A stretch of 64,000 nucleotides of DNA, taken from positions 4,410,155-4,474,154 of the forward strand of contig NZ_CP106679.1 of NCBI RefSeq assembly GCF_025502585.1, read 5' to 3'. The notes below the pieces were generated by a model. The model did no database searches. It was given only the letters and a program-made list of their open reading frames with translations, and was not told where the DNA came from. Positions 11,330 through 19,963 of the stretch are shown here, one piece after another (the stretch's first letter is position 1; each line of letters opens with the position of its first letter). This DNA comes from Reichenbachiella agarivorans. GTDB taxonomy: Bacteria; Bacteroidota; Bacteroidia; Cytophagales; Cyclobacteriaceae. The translations under genes and the position numbers were made by a program.

Positions 11330-11416
11330 TTAATTACCCACAACATTTGAGCATGCGGAGCTTTTTTGTCCGCACACTTGCCTTATGGCATCATCAAAAG
11401 TAAGAGGTTTTTTCAT
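11330..11416 (-). CDS. 28-codon leader-like ORF, paralogue of the ORF at 31768-31848
   Basis: Reading on the minus strand, an ATG at 11416 opens MKKPLTFDDAIRQVCGQKSS followed by eight residues and a stop at 11330-11332, 8 bp before the RidA start codon. A second copy sits in the same position before the TIR gene and keeps the pattern L-(T/S)-F-(D/N)-D-A-I-x-Q-V-x-G-Q-K. Two third-position changes (GTG/GTA, AAA/AAG) hint at coding constraint. It could be a real micropeptide, a truncated gene interrupted by cassette insertion, or part of a recombination site. Confidence 0.4.
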   Translation of the reverse strand: MKKPLTFDDAIRQVCGQKSSACSNVVGN

Positions 11417-11546
11417 TCAATTTCTTAAAAAGAGCTGAGACAGAATAATATTTCGTTACATAACTCCTGCAAAATATCATCCCTTGCGACCTCTGCACAA
11501 AGATGTAACTGGGCTGCACAAACCTCGCTGGCCTCTGTATATCACG

Positions 11547-12434
11547 CTATTCATTTTGGCACTCCTCAAACATGGATATGAAATCCTTGAAGTGCTTTTT
11601 GCTGCTGTCAGCATTGCGAATCACAATGAATATGCTGCGCTGCAACCCATTCATACTGATAGGTTTGAAAACCAAATCCTTCTGATTCTCAAAGGACTTG
11701 ATAGCCCATTTGGGAATACACATCACGCCCATGTCAGCCTTGACCATCTCCAATGCCACTTCGGTAAGTGGGATGTCGGATATCCTACTTGGAAGGATAT
11801 TGTTAGGTTTCAGAAAATGCTCATAGACAGATACTGTATCCAATGGATAGGAATGAATCAACAGGTGCAAGTCTGCAAAATCCGCCGCTTCAATATATGC
11901 CTTCTCGCTGAGTTGGTTTTCCTTGTGCATCAGCATGCATACCTCATCATGAAAGACCTCATAGCAGGACAAGGCTTGATTAGAAGACTTGGTCGTCACC
12001 AGTGCCAGGTCTATGTCGTAGGACAGCAATTTGGGGATCGGCTGATGTGTGGCATCATAGACAAACTCCACCTCAATATTGGGGTAGAGCAGGGACATGT
12101 CTTGAAGAAACGAGGGAAACAGCAAATAGAAAGAATAACACTCCGAACTAACTCTGATTTTGCCGCCAGAGTCATGTTTGATGTTTTTGATTTGATTGAG
12201 CTTTTCATCTATAGAGGCCAAGACATTGTTGGCAAGTTGATAGAGCTCCACCCCCTCCTCCGTCAGATCCCATTGATTTCTTTTCCGTGCAAAAATTTTG
12301 AACCCCAAACGCTCCTCAAATTCCTTTAGCTGATGACTGAGCGCTGACTGTGTCAAAAAAAGCTTTGCGGATGAATTAGCGATATTTCCTTCGTCCGCGA
12401 TGGTTTTGACAAGTCTTAAGTGTTTTAACTCCAT
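11547..12434 (-). CDS. LysR-family transcriptional regulator
   Basis: A 295-aa DNA-binding activator/repressor. The N-terminal winged helix-turn-helix is MELKHLRLVKTIADEGNIAN to LTQSALSHQLKEFEERLGFK, and the rest is the effector-binding domain (FLQDMSLLYPNIEVEFVYD, HDEVCMLMHKENQL). The frame is open to 12488, but the ATG at 12434 starts exactly where LysR proteins do. The signature resembles the MetR subgroup; the effector is unknown. The gene is divergent from the HPP-family gene at 12571 with a 136-bp shared region. LysR proteins commonly control their divergent neighbour, so HPP is the likely target. Confidence 0.92.
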   Translation of the reverse strand: MELKHLRLVKTIADEGNIANSSAKLFLTQSALSHQLKEFEERLGFKIFARKRNQWDLTEEGVELYQLANNVLASIDEKLNQIKNIKHDSGGKIRVSSECYSFYLLFPSFLQDMSLLYPNIEVEFVYDATHQPIPKLLSYDIDLALVTTKSSNQALSCYEVFHDEVCMLMHKENQLSEKAYIEAADFADLHLLIHSYPLDTVSVYEHFLKPNNILPSRISDIPLTEVALEMVKADMGVMCIPKWAIKSFENQKDLVFKPISMNGLQRSIFIVIRNADSSKKHFKDFISMFEECQNE

Positions 12435-12570
12435 GTGCAAAACTACGTAATCGCATTCAACTGCTATTTGAAAAAATTCCATGCTCAAGTCAAAATTTAA
12501 TCAACTAACAAACTACGTAGTAGGTCTGCTTACAACTTGCTTTGCACTTTGATTTTCATTGCACAACAAC
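12435..12570. promoter_or_regulatory. shared LysR/HPP divergent regulatory region with repeated AACTACGTA
   Basis: The sequence AACTACGTA occurs at 12441-12449 and again at 12511-12519, 70 bp apart (about seven helical turns). The second copy extends to the palindrome CTACGTAG. Paired sites on one face of the helix suit a LysR tetramer. No classic T-N11-A call is made. Confidence 0.45.
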
Positions 12571-13194
12571 ATGACTGGAAATAAGCAACACAGGAATATT
12601 AGAATCGTCCGTTATATTTTATACCGCGAGACTTTGGTAGATTTTAAAGAACATTTTTGGTCCTTTATCGGATCTTTTTTCGGGATAGGTGTGATAGGAT
12701 ATATCCAAAACAGCTACCTCAGTATTTCGGACAATATTTTCTTGATTGGCTCATTCGGAGCATCCAGTGTCTTGATTTATGGTGCGATTCAGAGTCCATT
12801 GGCACAGCCTCGCAACTTGATTGGAGGGCATTTGGTATCTGCTGTTACAGGCGTGACGATCAGTTATCTCTTGCCTCATTCTGTACTGGTCGCTGCACCA
12901 TTGGCCGTATCACTATCCATCGTGTTGATGCAAATCACCAAGACACTACACCCACCAGGTGGAGCTACTGCCCTGATTGCAGTGATTGGATCTGAGAGCG
13001 TCAAAAGTCTCGGGTTTTGGTATGTACTGTATCCGGTGTTTTCTGGAGCCTTGATATTGCTACTGGTGGCACTGGTGGTCAACAACATGACCTCCAAACG
13101 CCAATACCCTACCAGCAAGCGACATACTCGCTTGATCAAAAGCAATCTTCCTTTGTCCAAACTGTTGAAGAAAAGGACTCAAAAATCTGTATGA
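12571..13194 (+). CDS. HPP family integral membrane protein
   Basis: A 207-aa membrane protein with four to five hydrophobic segments. The family motif is present as TLHPPGGATALIAV, and QSPLAQPRNLIGGHLVSAVT matches the conserved first half. HPP-family proteins in bacteria and chloroplasts are implicated in nitrite or small-anion transport; the substrate here is unknown. The frame continues upstream to a TTG at 12559, but the ATG at 12571 gives a normal basic N-terminus. It is divergent from a LysR regulator. The C-terminus is rich in Lys/Arg. Confidence 0.88.
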   Translation: MTGNKQHRNIRIVRYILYRETLVDFKEHFWSFIGSFFGIGVIGYIQNSYLSISDNIFLIGSFGASSVLIYGAIQSPLAQPRNLIGGHLVSAVTGVTISYLLPHSVLVAAPLAVSLSIVLMQITKTLHPPGGATALIAVIGSESVKSLGFWYVLYPVFSGALILLLVALVVNNMTSKRQYPTSKRHTRLIKSNLPLSKLLKKRTQKSV

Positions 13195-13221
13195 CTGCAG
13201 CTCAAGGTAAACTGTGCTGCA

Positions 13222-14358
13222 TCAATTAACAACAAACTTCTTGGTTATAAGCTCGCCTTGTTCAGTCTGTGTTTTGACTAGGTAAACTCCATGAGCCAAA
13301 TACCTGACATCCAATTGGTAGCTTGTCGAATTGACTGAACTAGATTGGATGAAATAGACTCTACCTCCATTCAAGGAAATAATTTGTATCTCTTGGATAT
13401 TAAATGCATGATCAGCAACCAAATGAATTTGGCCATCTGTCACAACAGATGGATACAAACTAAACTCCTCTGAGGCAGAACCTCCATAGGTTGACAGTCT
13501 GACTTGATCGAAGTATTCAAACTCTCCATCAAAATCCACTTGCTTCAATCGATAATAGCTAGTTGAAGACTGGACAGTAAAATCGTGGTAGATGTATTCG
13601 ATTTTGGTATTAGAGTTACCATGCCCAGCCACTCTAGCTATCTCATAATAATCTATCCCATCATCCGAACGCTCCACAGAGAAATAATCATTGAATATCT
13701 CGGTCGTAGTAGCCCAAGTCAGCGAGGCAGATTTTGAGCTTTGACTCCAACTTGCATTGAAATAGAGCAAATCAACTGGGAGAGTTCCAGCACCACCTCC
13801 GGCAACATACTCTTCTATTGTAGTAAATCCATCTGTACTCAAATCGTCTATAACATTGATAGCTGGCCCAGGACTTCCATTACTAGTCATACCTGTTGTT
13901 GTCCCATCTGTATAGACACTCCCTGCACCTGTAAAGAATCCATTATTACCTTCAGTAGAAATACTTCCTTTAACAACTAAAATTCCGCCAGCTTCGATAT
14001 TAGCACCTGCATTGTTTTTGCCCATTTGGAGATTACCAAAAATGATCAAAACATTGTTTGGACCAATATTAATACCCGCGCCATTTTTACCTGAATTAAA
14101 TAATACATCCCCCTGTACTATAAGAGTATCATTGACGGTCAGTATTCTGTTATTTGTATTCGAAAAAGAAATGCTTTGGTCAGAAATCACATAAGAGTTG
14201 ATAGTAACATTTCCAAGGTTCGTATATCCAGGAGCAGTACCTCCATTCCAAGTAGCACCTGTTGCCCAATTGCCATCAGCCACTGAGGTCTGTGCAGAAG
14301 CATCCAATGCTACCAGATAAAATAAAATCACGAAAAAACAGTATATTATACTTTTCAT
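13222..14358 (-). CDS. secreted protein with C-terminal T9SS sorting domain
   Basis: A 378-aa protein with a signal peptide (MKSIIYCFFVILFYLVALDA, then SAQ). Residues 25-180 form a repetitive, Asn/Gly-rich beta-helix-like region beginning NWATGATWNGGTAPGYTN, an arrangement seen in many Bacteroidetes adhesin or G8-like proteins. A PVDLLYFNASW segment leads into a fibronectin-like domain (about 190-290). The last 80 residues (FSLYPSVVTDGQIHL to GELITKKFVVN) are a type A T9SS signal that directs export across the outer membrane and surface attachment. Its ligand is unknown. It runs convergent to the HPP gene, 27 bp apart. Confidence 0.85.
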   Translation of the reverse strand: MKSIIYCFFVILFYLVALDASAQTSVADGNWATGATWNGGTAPGYTNLGNVTINSYVISDQSISFSNTNNRILTVNDTLIVQGDVLFNSGKNGAGINIGPNNVLIIFGNLQMGKNNAGANIEAGGILVVKGSISTEGNNGFFTGAGSVYTDGTTTGMTSNGSPGPAINVIDDLSTDGFTTIEEYVAGGGAGTLPVDLLYFNASWSQSSKSASLTWATTTEIFNDYFSVERSDDGIDYYEIARVAGHGNSNTKIEYIYHDFTVQSSTSYYRLKQVDFDGEFEYFDQVRLSTYGGSASEEFSLYPSVVTDGQIHLVADHAFNIQEIQIISLNGGRVYFIQSSSVNSTSYQLDVRYLAHGVYLVKTQTEQGELITKKFVVN

Positions 14359-14611
14359 AGGTTGTATAGATTTAAGACTACTTGTCGAGTCTGTCTTTAT
14401 TCTAAATAAACTTTGGGGGCTGATTACTCAAGATTAGATGAGCAAAGTAAAGTGGAATTGTCGTCAGAATTGACTCAATTCCCTAGATTCTCTAAAAATT
14501 GGGCTTTTACACTTAGAGGCCAATAGGTAAAACAATTAATTATCACAAATTTTCCGTGACCTAGCCCTAGCGATAGTAGGAATAACTCCTAAAGGTGGAT
14601 TTAAACGATAA

Positions 14612-15505
14612 TTAAGCGGTTTTGATCCCCTTCCTCTTTCTCAAGGCAAAGAGATTGCCCAACACGATCAAGACTACGCCTCCAAAAGCAAACCAGGTCA
14701 ATTGGTAATCTTCGAAGAGTGTAGAGAGGAAAATAGAAATGATGGGAATAACCACCAAGGCATAAGCAGCCTTGTCTGCGCCGATTCTCCCCACCAATGT
14801 CAGGTAAAAACCAAAGGCAGTAATCGACCCAAATATAGACAAGTACAGCAAAGACAATATGTAGGATTGCGTCCACTCAAAGGTAAACTCCTTGCCCAAA
14901 ATCATCGCCAAGAGTGCCATCAACCCTGCACCATAGACCATCCCAAATGCATTGGCCTGAACCACGGGAATACCCGCAGCAGAGTTGCGTGCAGAAGCAA
15001 GATTGCCCAAGGAGGCCAACACGACTGACAACATCGCTATCCCAGAGCCCAACAGGATTTGTTCTGAATAGGCCATGAAGAAAAATTCCTTGCTGAAGAT
15101 CAATGTCGTCCCTGTCAAACCCAAAATAGCACCGATCATTACTCCTTTGTTGATCCTTTTTCCCATCAGAAAATAACCCAATATCGAATTAGAAAAGACA
15201 ATGGTTGAAAAAGCAACCGCCATCAATCCACTAGGGATATACTCCTCTGCTTTGTATGCCATCCAATAGTTGATCCCAAACAAAAAAGCACCCTGCAAAG
15301 CCATGAAGAAATGTTGCCTTGGGGTAAACCTCATCGGTACCTTTCTGATCAAACAATACAGCATCATGAGCGTACCCGCCACCAGGTAACGGTAAACTAC
15401 AGAAATGAGCGGATCGACCTTGCCCAATTGAAAAGTAATGACGAACCAAGTAGAACCCCAAATCAATGCGGGGATAGCGTACAAGAGAAAATTAGATGGA
15501 GGCAT
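14612..15505 (-). CDS. EamA/DMT-family transporter
   Basis: A 297-aa inner-membrane protein with about ten hydrophobic helices in two homologous halves. The start, FLLYAIPALIWGSTWFVITF, and GLMAVAFSTIVFSNSILGYF are typical of EamA permeases, which export amino acids or other metabolites. The C-terminal tail is short and basic (LRKRKGIKTA). The start is the ATG at 15505; no other candidate exists nearby. It lies 69 bp downstream of the end of the large BNR-repeat gene on the same strand, but no coupling is evident. Confidence 0.88.
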   Translation of the reverse strand: MPPSNFLLYAIPALIWGSTWFVITFQLGKVDPLISVVYRYLVAGTLMMLYCLIRKVPMRFTPRQHFFMALQGAFLFGINYWMAYKAEEYIPSGLMAVAFSTIVFSNSILGYFLMGKRINKGVMIGAILGLTGTTLIFSKEFFFMAYSEQILLGSGIAMLSVVLASLGNLASARNSAAGIPVVQANAFGMVYGAGLMALLAMILGKEFTFEWTQSYILSLLYLSIFGSITAFGFYLTLVGRIGADKAAYALVVIPIISIFLSTLFEDYQLTWFAFGGVVLIVLGNLFALRKRKGIKTA

Positions 15506-15573
15506 GTATAATTTTTAGATCAAGGAAAGAAAGCTTATACGCAGACTCGACAAAAAGCAGATGAAAGTTCTGA

Positions 15574-18363
15574 CTAATTCTTCAGATAAATTATTTTTCC
15601 AGACTTAAACTTGCCAGCGTAGTAAACTCGATAGAGATACAGCCCATCATCTAGTGGCACTCCCCCTGCATTCCTGCCATCCCAAACCACCGACACGGTT
15701 CCATCAAACTGCTCGTTATTGAGCAATGTCCGGATCAATTGTCCAGAGGGACTGAGAATCTCCACAACCACACGACCCTCTACTGGGATCTCCAGTTCGA
15801 TTCTGACCTCATCCGCAAACGGATTGGGATAGGCATTGACCAACTGAAATTTTTCAACAGCGGTCTCTTGTGGCATCTTTTGCAGTTGGCCTTCTATATG
15901 AGTTACAAATACACCATTGCCATGCGTCGCTACGATCAGCTTGCCATCCGATGGTCTGTAATCTGTCATTCTGATCAGTGAGTTTCCTATGGTTTCATCG
16001 GCTTCTTTCGTCCATATTGTCTCAGCGCCATTCAATTCAGTAGCACTATATAACCCCACACTGGTAGAGATGAAATAAATAAAACTCCCATCTGCCATAG
16101 GTACAATTTGACTCCATCGGACACTAGGACCTCCTCCACTCCCATCAGGATTTTCCTCTAAGTTGCCACTGATATCCACGACAGTTTCGCCACCATCAGC
16201 TGTATAAAATAAACTCGGAAAATGATAATTAGAGTACGAGAAAATGACACGATCTGCATTTGTCGGGTCTATGGCTACATTGGACACATATCCGCTGACT
16301 GACTGCCCCTCATCGTTGGTAATAGTTTGTTTGAATAGCTGGGTTGTTTGTGCACTGTCTGTATTGGCGTAGATTGTCTTGTGCACGGATCCAGAAGTCA
16401 TCCCGAAGTAGAGTACATTGGCAGGGTAGGTTGATACTGCCAATGTAGATATGGCAAGTGTAAATTGCTTAGTACTGTTGACTTCACTCCAATTCACCGA
16501 AGTAGGTTGCTGTATTCCAGCGGGGATTTGAGATAAATTGTCATTGCGCCAGATGACATCTCCTCCTGCCATATACATCCTGTTGTAGTTGTTGGGATCT
16601 AAGACGAACGGATTGACAAACAAATAGCCTTCTCCTCCTACTGGGTCTACCTCAGCAAAGGAAACCAACTGATGTTCATCATTGAGTGAAAGGCGAAAGG
16701 TTGTCCCCTCTTGGAAAGAGGCATACCAAAAACGATCGTCTGGCGTGGTAGATACATACGACCCATCCCCTCCTAGCAACTCTATCCAAGGCGCAGTGGG
16801 GTTGCCAAGTATTTTGAGATAGGTACCATTGTCTTGCATCCCTCCTAGTGCTTTGAAGCTACCTTCCTGCTTGCTCAATGCGATCGTATAAAACTGCGAA
16901 GTGATAAATCCATCATTCCTTTCATCCCATTGTGGAAGAGTCGCCATGTTGTTGGCAGTAAACCGCACACCGCCATCATTGGTGCTAAACATACTGTTGG
17001 GATCAGAAGGGAGGAAAACGATCTCGTGCTGATCAGGATGATGATTAGGGTACTTGGATGCGGTACCTGACTCAGGATCATACCCTCCTATCCATGCAGA
17101 ATGATCGCTAGACCTAAAACCATCCGTTGATCGGTAGAGATTTGTCCCTCCGATGAAAACGATATTTTCATCGGAAGGATGTACCTTGACCAATAGATTG
17201 TAGGAATCCTGAGAATTGAGAGCTGGAAGCGTGTCATTCTTGCCTGGTAGATTCATCGAACGGTCAATCCATGTTTTGCCCTCACGTACTTTCAACGACA
17301 AGTCTATTCCATCAGTCAAAAAGTACAAGATGTCCTCATTGCTCGGTGCATAAGACATCACGGTACGGTTATAATTCAAATCAAAGTTGAAAGGCGTGAT
17401 TTCTTCCCAAGCCACTTCTCCAGGCTCCAATACGAAAAAACCAGCATGATCTTGCTTGTGTCCCAAGGCAGTGAAAGTACTGAGCGTTGCATAGATTTTT
17501 CCCGAAGGGGTCTTCATCAAGTTGGTATAAAAAGGCGCTCCAGAATCATTCAAATCTTCGATGGGTGGATCGAGCGTATCAGGATGTAGCAAATCAGGGC
17601 CCAACACTACTTCCCAAGTGAGACCATCATCAGCTGACTTGACAATACACCCATAGAGCGCAGCGTAGATCACCCCCTGATCATCTACTACGATGCTCCA
17701 TACATAGTTGAACGGGCTCTCAAAATCCGCTGGCCGACCGTTGGCAGTAGAAGGTATCACATCCCATGACAAACCACCATCGAGCGAACGGTAAATCCCA
17801 TCACCACGATAGGGTGCACCCCCAGAGGTCGACGAATTGCCTCTCAGCTCTCCAGTACCATAGTACCAGACATGGTGAAATCCTGCTCGCTGATCCTGTG
17901 TCACACAAGTAGCATTGTTGAGTGTGGAAGGGTGACTGGTACGAGTCCAGTTGTTTCCTTTGTCCACAGAGCGATACATTCCTCCTGATACGCCACCAGC
18001 TATCAAGACATTTTCGTCATCCACATCCATGGCAAAAGCACGGGTTCTACCTCCTACATTATGAGGGCCACCCGATTCCCAATCCTGTGCCAGAGCTCGG
18101 GCGTTTGGTGCATAGCGCTGATTGAGAGCTCTCGCAAAGCTTACTTCTTGTTGATGGATCAATTCGGGTATGCGCTGTGTTGCAGGATCGACCAATTGCA
18201 TGATCTCAAATTCTAATCTTTTGTTAGGATTCTCTTTGGTCCCAATCGCGCTAGGCGCATCGGCAATGCGTGAAATCTCTCGCGATGCAGGTTGTTCGCA
18301 AGCAGACAACCATGCGATACTGGTTATAAGTATGACAAAGGATTTTAGTAGGTGATTAATCAT
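15574..18363 (-). CDS. large BNR/sortilin-like beta-propeller protein with lipobox and T9SS C-terminal domain
   Basis: A 929-aa surface protein. The N-terminus from the ATG at 18363 (MINHLLKSFVILITSIAWLS, then ACEQP) ends in the lipobox LSAC; an upstream ATG at 18390 is less likely. The body consists of BNR/Asp-box propeller repeats as in VPS10/glycosidase-like proteins: YRSVDKGNNWTRTSHPST, YRSLDGGLSWDVIPSTANG, KSADDGLTWEVVLGP and FYTADGGETVVDIS. About 85 C-terminal residues (NAYPNPFADEVRIELEIP to YYAGKFKSGKIIYLKN) form a T9SS type A sorting domain. Such proteins are thought to bind or process glycans or proteins at the surface. Having both a lipobox and a T9SS signal is odd. Confidence 0.88.
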   Translation of the reverse strand: MINHLLKSFVILITSIAWLSACEQPASREISRIADAPSAIGTKENPNKRLEFEIMQLVDPATQRIPELIHQQEVSFARALNQRYAPNARALAQDWESGGPHNVGGRTRAFAMDVDDENVLIAGGVSGGMYRSVDKGNNWTRTSHPSTLNNATCVTQDQRAGFHHVWYYGTGELRGNSSTSGGAPYRGDGIYRSLDGGLSWDVIPSTANGRPADFESPFNYVWSIVVDDQGVIYAALYGCIVKSADDGLTWEVVLGPDLLHPDTLDPPIEDLNDSGAPFYTNLMKTPSGKIYATLSTFTALGHKQDHAGFFVLEPGEVAWEEITPFNFDLNYNRTVMSYAPSNEDILYFLTDGIDLSLKVREGKTWIDRSMNLPGKNDTLPALNSQDSYNLLVKVHPSDENIVFIGGTNLYRSTDGFRSSDHSAWIGGYDPESGTASKYPNHHPDQHEIVFLPSDPNSMFSTNDGGVRFTANNMATLPQWDERNDGFITSQFYTIALSKQEGSFKALGGMQDNGTYLKILGNPTAPWIELLGGDGSYVSTTPDDRFWYASFQEGTTFRLSLNDEHQLVSFAEVDPVGGEGYLFVNPFVLDPNNYNRMYMAGGDVIWRNDNLSQIPAGIQQPTSVNWSEVNSTKQFTLAISTLAVSTYPANVLYFGMTSGSVHKTIYANTDSAQTTQLFKQTITNDEGQSVSGYVSNVAIDPTNADRVIFSYSNYHFPSLFYTADGGETVVDISGNLEENPDGSGGGPSVRWSQIVPMADGSFIYFISTSVGLYSATELNGAETIWTKEADETIGNSLIRMTDYRPSDGKLIVATHGNGVFVTHIEGQLQKMPQETAVEKFQLVNAYPNPFADEVRIELEIPVEGRVVVEILSPSGQLIRTLLNNEQFDGTVSVVWDGRNAGGVPLDDGLYLYRVYYAGKFKSGKIIYLKN

Positions 18364-18522
18364 TGGCAGCAATTTGATTCTATCGCTCAATTTTTGAGCT
18401 TGGGCAAATTAATAAAAGCTAGTGAATCGATCAGGTTCTCAACAAGGCAATAAAGCATTTTTTAAGTTACATTACTTGTTGTAATTTTAAGCCCAAATAG
18501 TACAATCTACTTCTGAGAAGAT

Positions 18523-19458
18523 ATGAATAGTCGCAACTTTATCTGGTATGCCATCCCCATGATGTTATTTTTAGCTTTGATGTGGTTGTTTGAACCATGG
18601 TTTTATCAACGCTATGTAGTCAGTGATGACATTGAAGACATCAAAAAAAGAAATTTCGTTATCGTAGGTCACAAAGGAGCTTCTGGTGTAGCCCCAGAAA
18701 ACACGCTTGCGGCTTTCCAAAAGGCAATCGACATGGGGGCCGACATGGTAGAGATCGATGTGCACTACACCAAAGATGGTGAAGTGGTAGTATTCCACGA
18801 TGAAGACGTAGATCGTACTACCAACGGCACTGGAAAAGTCCACAAATTCACCCTTGCAGAACTCAAGGAACTCGACGCAGGATCATGGTTTGGCGATCAT
18901 GAACAATACCGAGGTGAAAAAATCCCCACTTTGGCAGAAACACTTGATTTGATCCACGGCAAGGTAGAATGTGTGATTGACATCAAATCCAAAGGACACG
19001 AATACTATGATGGCTTTGCAGAAAGAGTCGTAGAAATCATCAATGAAAAAGGTGCAAAAGATTGGACTGTCGTACAAGCATATGACGAGAGCTATCTCGA
19101 AGAAGCCCTCGAAACTGACTCTACCATCCGTATGAAAAAAATCATGATGGGTGAAGACGAGACGCACCTCTTGGCCTTTTATATCAACGCCAAGACTTTT
19201 ACCGATCACCGTGGCAAACATGAGTTTTTTGGCACACTCAATCCTCATTTTACCTCGCTATCACAGCGCAGGTTGTTTAGATTCAAGGCACGTGGATACA
19301 AAGTATTCACCTATGTAGTCAACGAACGTGATGATATGATCAAAATGCTCAACATGGGGGTAGATGGCATCATCACTGATTTCCCTGACCGAATGGTAGA
19401 GATCCGCAAGGAACTAGAGGCCATAGACAGAGAAAAAGCAGCAGAAGAGGAGGGCTAA
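18523..19458 (+). CDS. glycerophosphodiester phosphodiesterase family protein
   Basis: A 311-aa protein with an N-terminal membrane anchor (about residues 5-24) followed by a GDPD TIM barrel. The family motifs are clear: VGHKGASGVAPENTLAAF with the catalytic-site His and Glu-Asn, DMVEIDVHYTKDGEVVVFHD with the metal-binding Glu, Asp and second His, and GVDGIITDFPD at the end. The enzyme hydrolyses glycerophosphodiesters to glycerol-3-phosphate and an alcohol; the membrane anchor places the domain probably in the periplasm. The next gene follows after 4 bp, so they form an operon. The C-terminus is acidic and charged. Confidence 0.92.
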   Translation: MNSRNFIWYAIPMMLFLALMWLFEPWFYQRYVVSDDIEDIKKRNFVIVGHKGASGVAPENTLAAFQKAIDMGADMVEIDVHYTKDGEVVVFHDEDVDRTTNGTGKVHKFTLAELKELDAGSWFGDHEQYRGEKIPTLAETLDLIHGKVECVIDIKSKGHEYYDGFAERVVEIINEKGAKDWTVVQAYDESYLEEALETDSTIRMKKIMMGEDETHLLAFYINAKTFTDHRGKHEFFGTLNPHFTSLSQRRLFRFKARGYKVFTYVVNERDDMIKMLNMGVDGIITDFPDRMVEIRKELEAIDREKAAEEEG

Positions 19459-19462
19459 ACAT

Positions 19463-19963
19463 TTGGCGATTCGATTCAAAAACGGTGAGGAGTACTACAA
19501 CAAGATTTACACCCTGTTCAATCTCAGTGTAGCAGTGACTTTGCTGCCATTTGGTTATTTGGTATTAGAAAAGCACAGTGGATCGTTGGTCAGTATGCCT
19601 TTGGATTCTTGGTTGCTGTGGAGTATATCTTTGCCCTCGCTGGCAGCACTTGGCTACTTGGTATATTGGTCTCACCAATCCTTCATCGCAGACAAAGCAT
19701 CTGCCAAGACCCAACCCAATCTCAGAGCTAAGCTTCAGGCATTTCACACGTTACTATTGAAGCGATTCCTTACCTACACAGGCATCAGTGGTGCTTGTAC
19801 GCTACTGCTATTCATCACAGGCAGTGGTTTGTTTATCATGGCTTATGTGGTCACCATGATCTTGCTCTCACTGAGCAGACCTACGCTCAACTTGATCATC
19901 GAAGCACTCGATCTCGCCGAAGAAGAGGAAAAGATACTTATAGACAAATTGGATATACAATGA
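19463..19963 (+). CDS. hypothetical integral membrane protein, operon partner of GDPD
   Basis: A 166-aa protein with four hydrophobic segments (about residues 20-36, 47-68, 104-122 and 124-142) and a charged C-terminal tail (EALDLAEEEEKILIDKL). Translation appears to start at a TTG at 19463: a GAGGAGGG ribosome-binding sequence lies just upstream and overlaps the end of the GDPD gene, and no ATG occurs before residue 40. The family was not recognised. The 4-bp spacing from the GDPD gene indicates co-translation and perhaps work in the same membrane lipid turnover process. Confidence 0.72.
   Translation: MAIRFKNGEEYYNKIYTLFNLSVAVTLLPFGYLVLEKHSGSLVSMPLDSWLLWSISLPSLAALGYLVYWSHQSFIADKASAKTQPNLRAKLQAFHTLLLKRFLTYTGISGACTLLLFITGSGLFIMAYVVTMILLSLSRPTLNLIIEALDLAEEEEKILIDKLDIQ

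Noticed and set aside
11484..12329. 281-codon plus-strand ORF
   Set aside because: It lies antisense to the LysR gene, whose protein has clear domain motifs; the antisense product has none.
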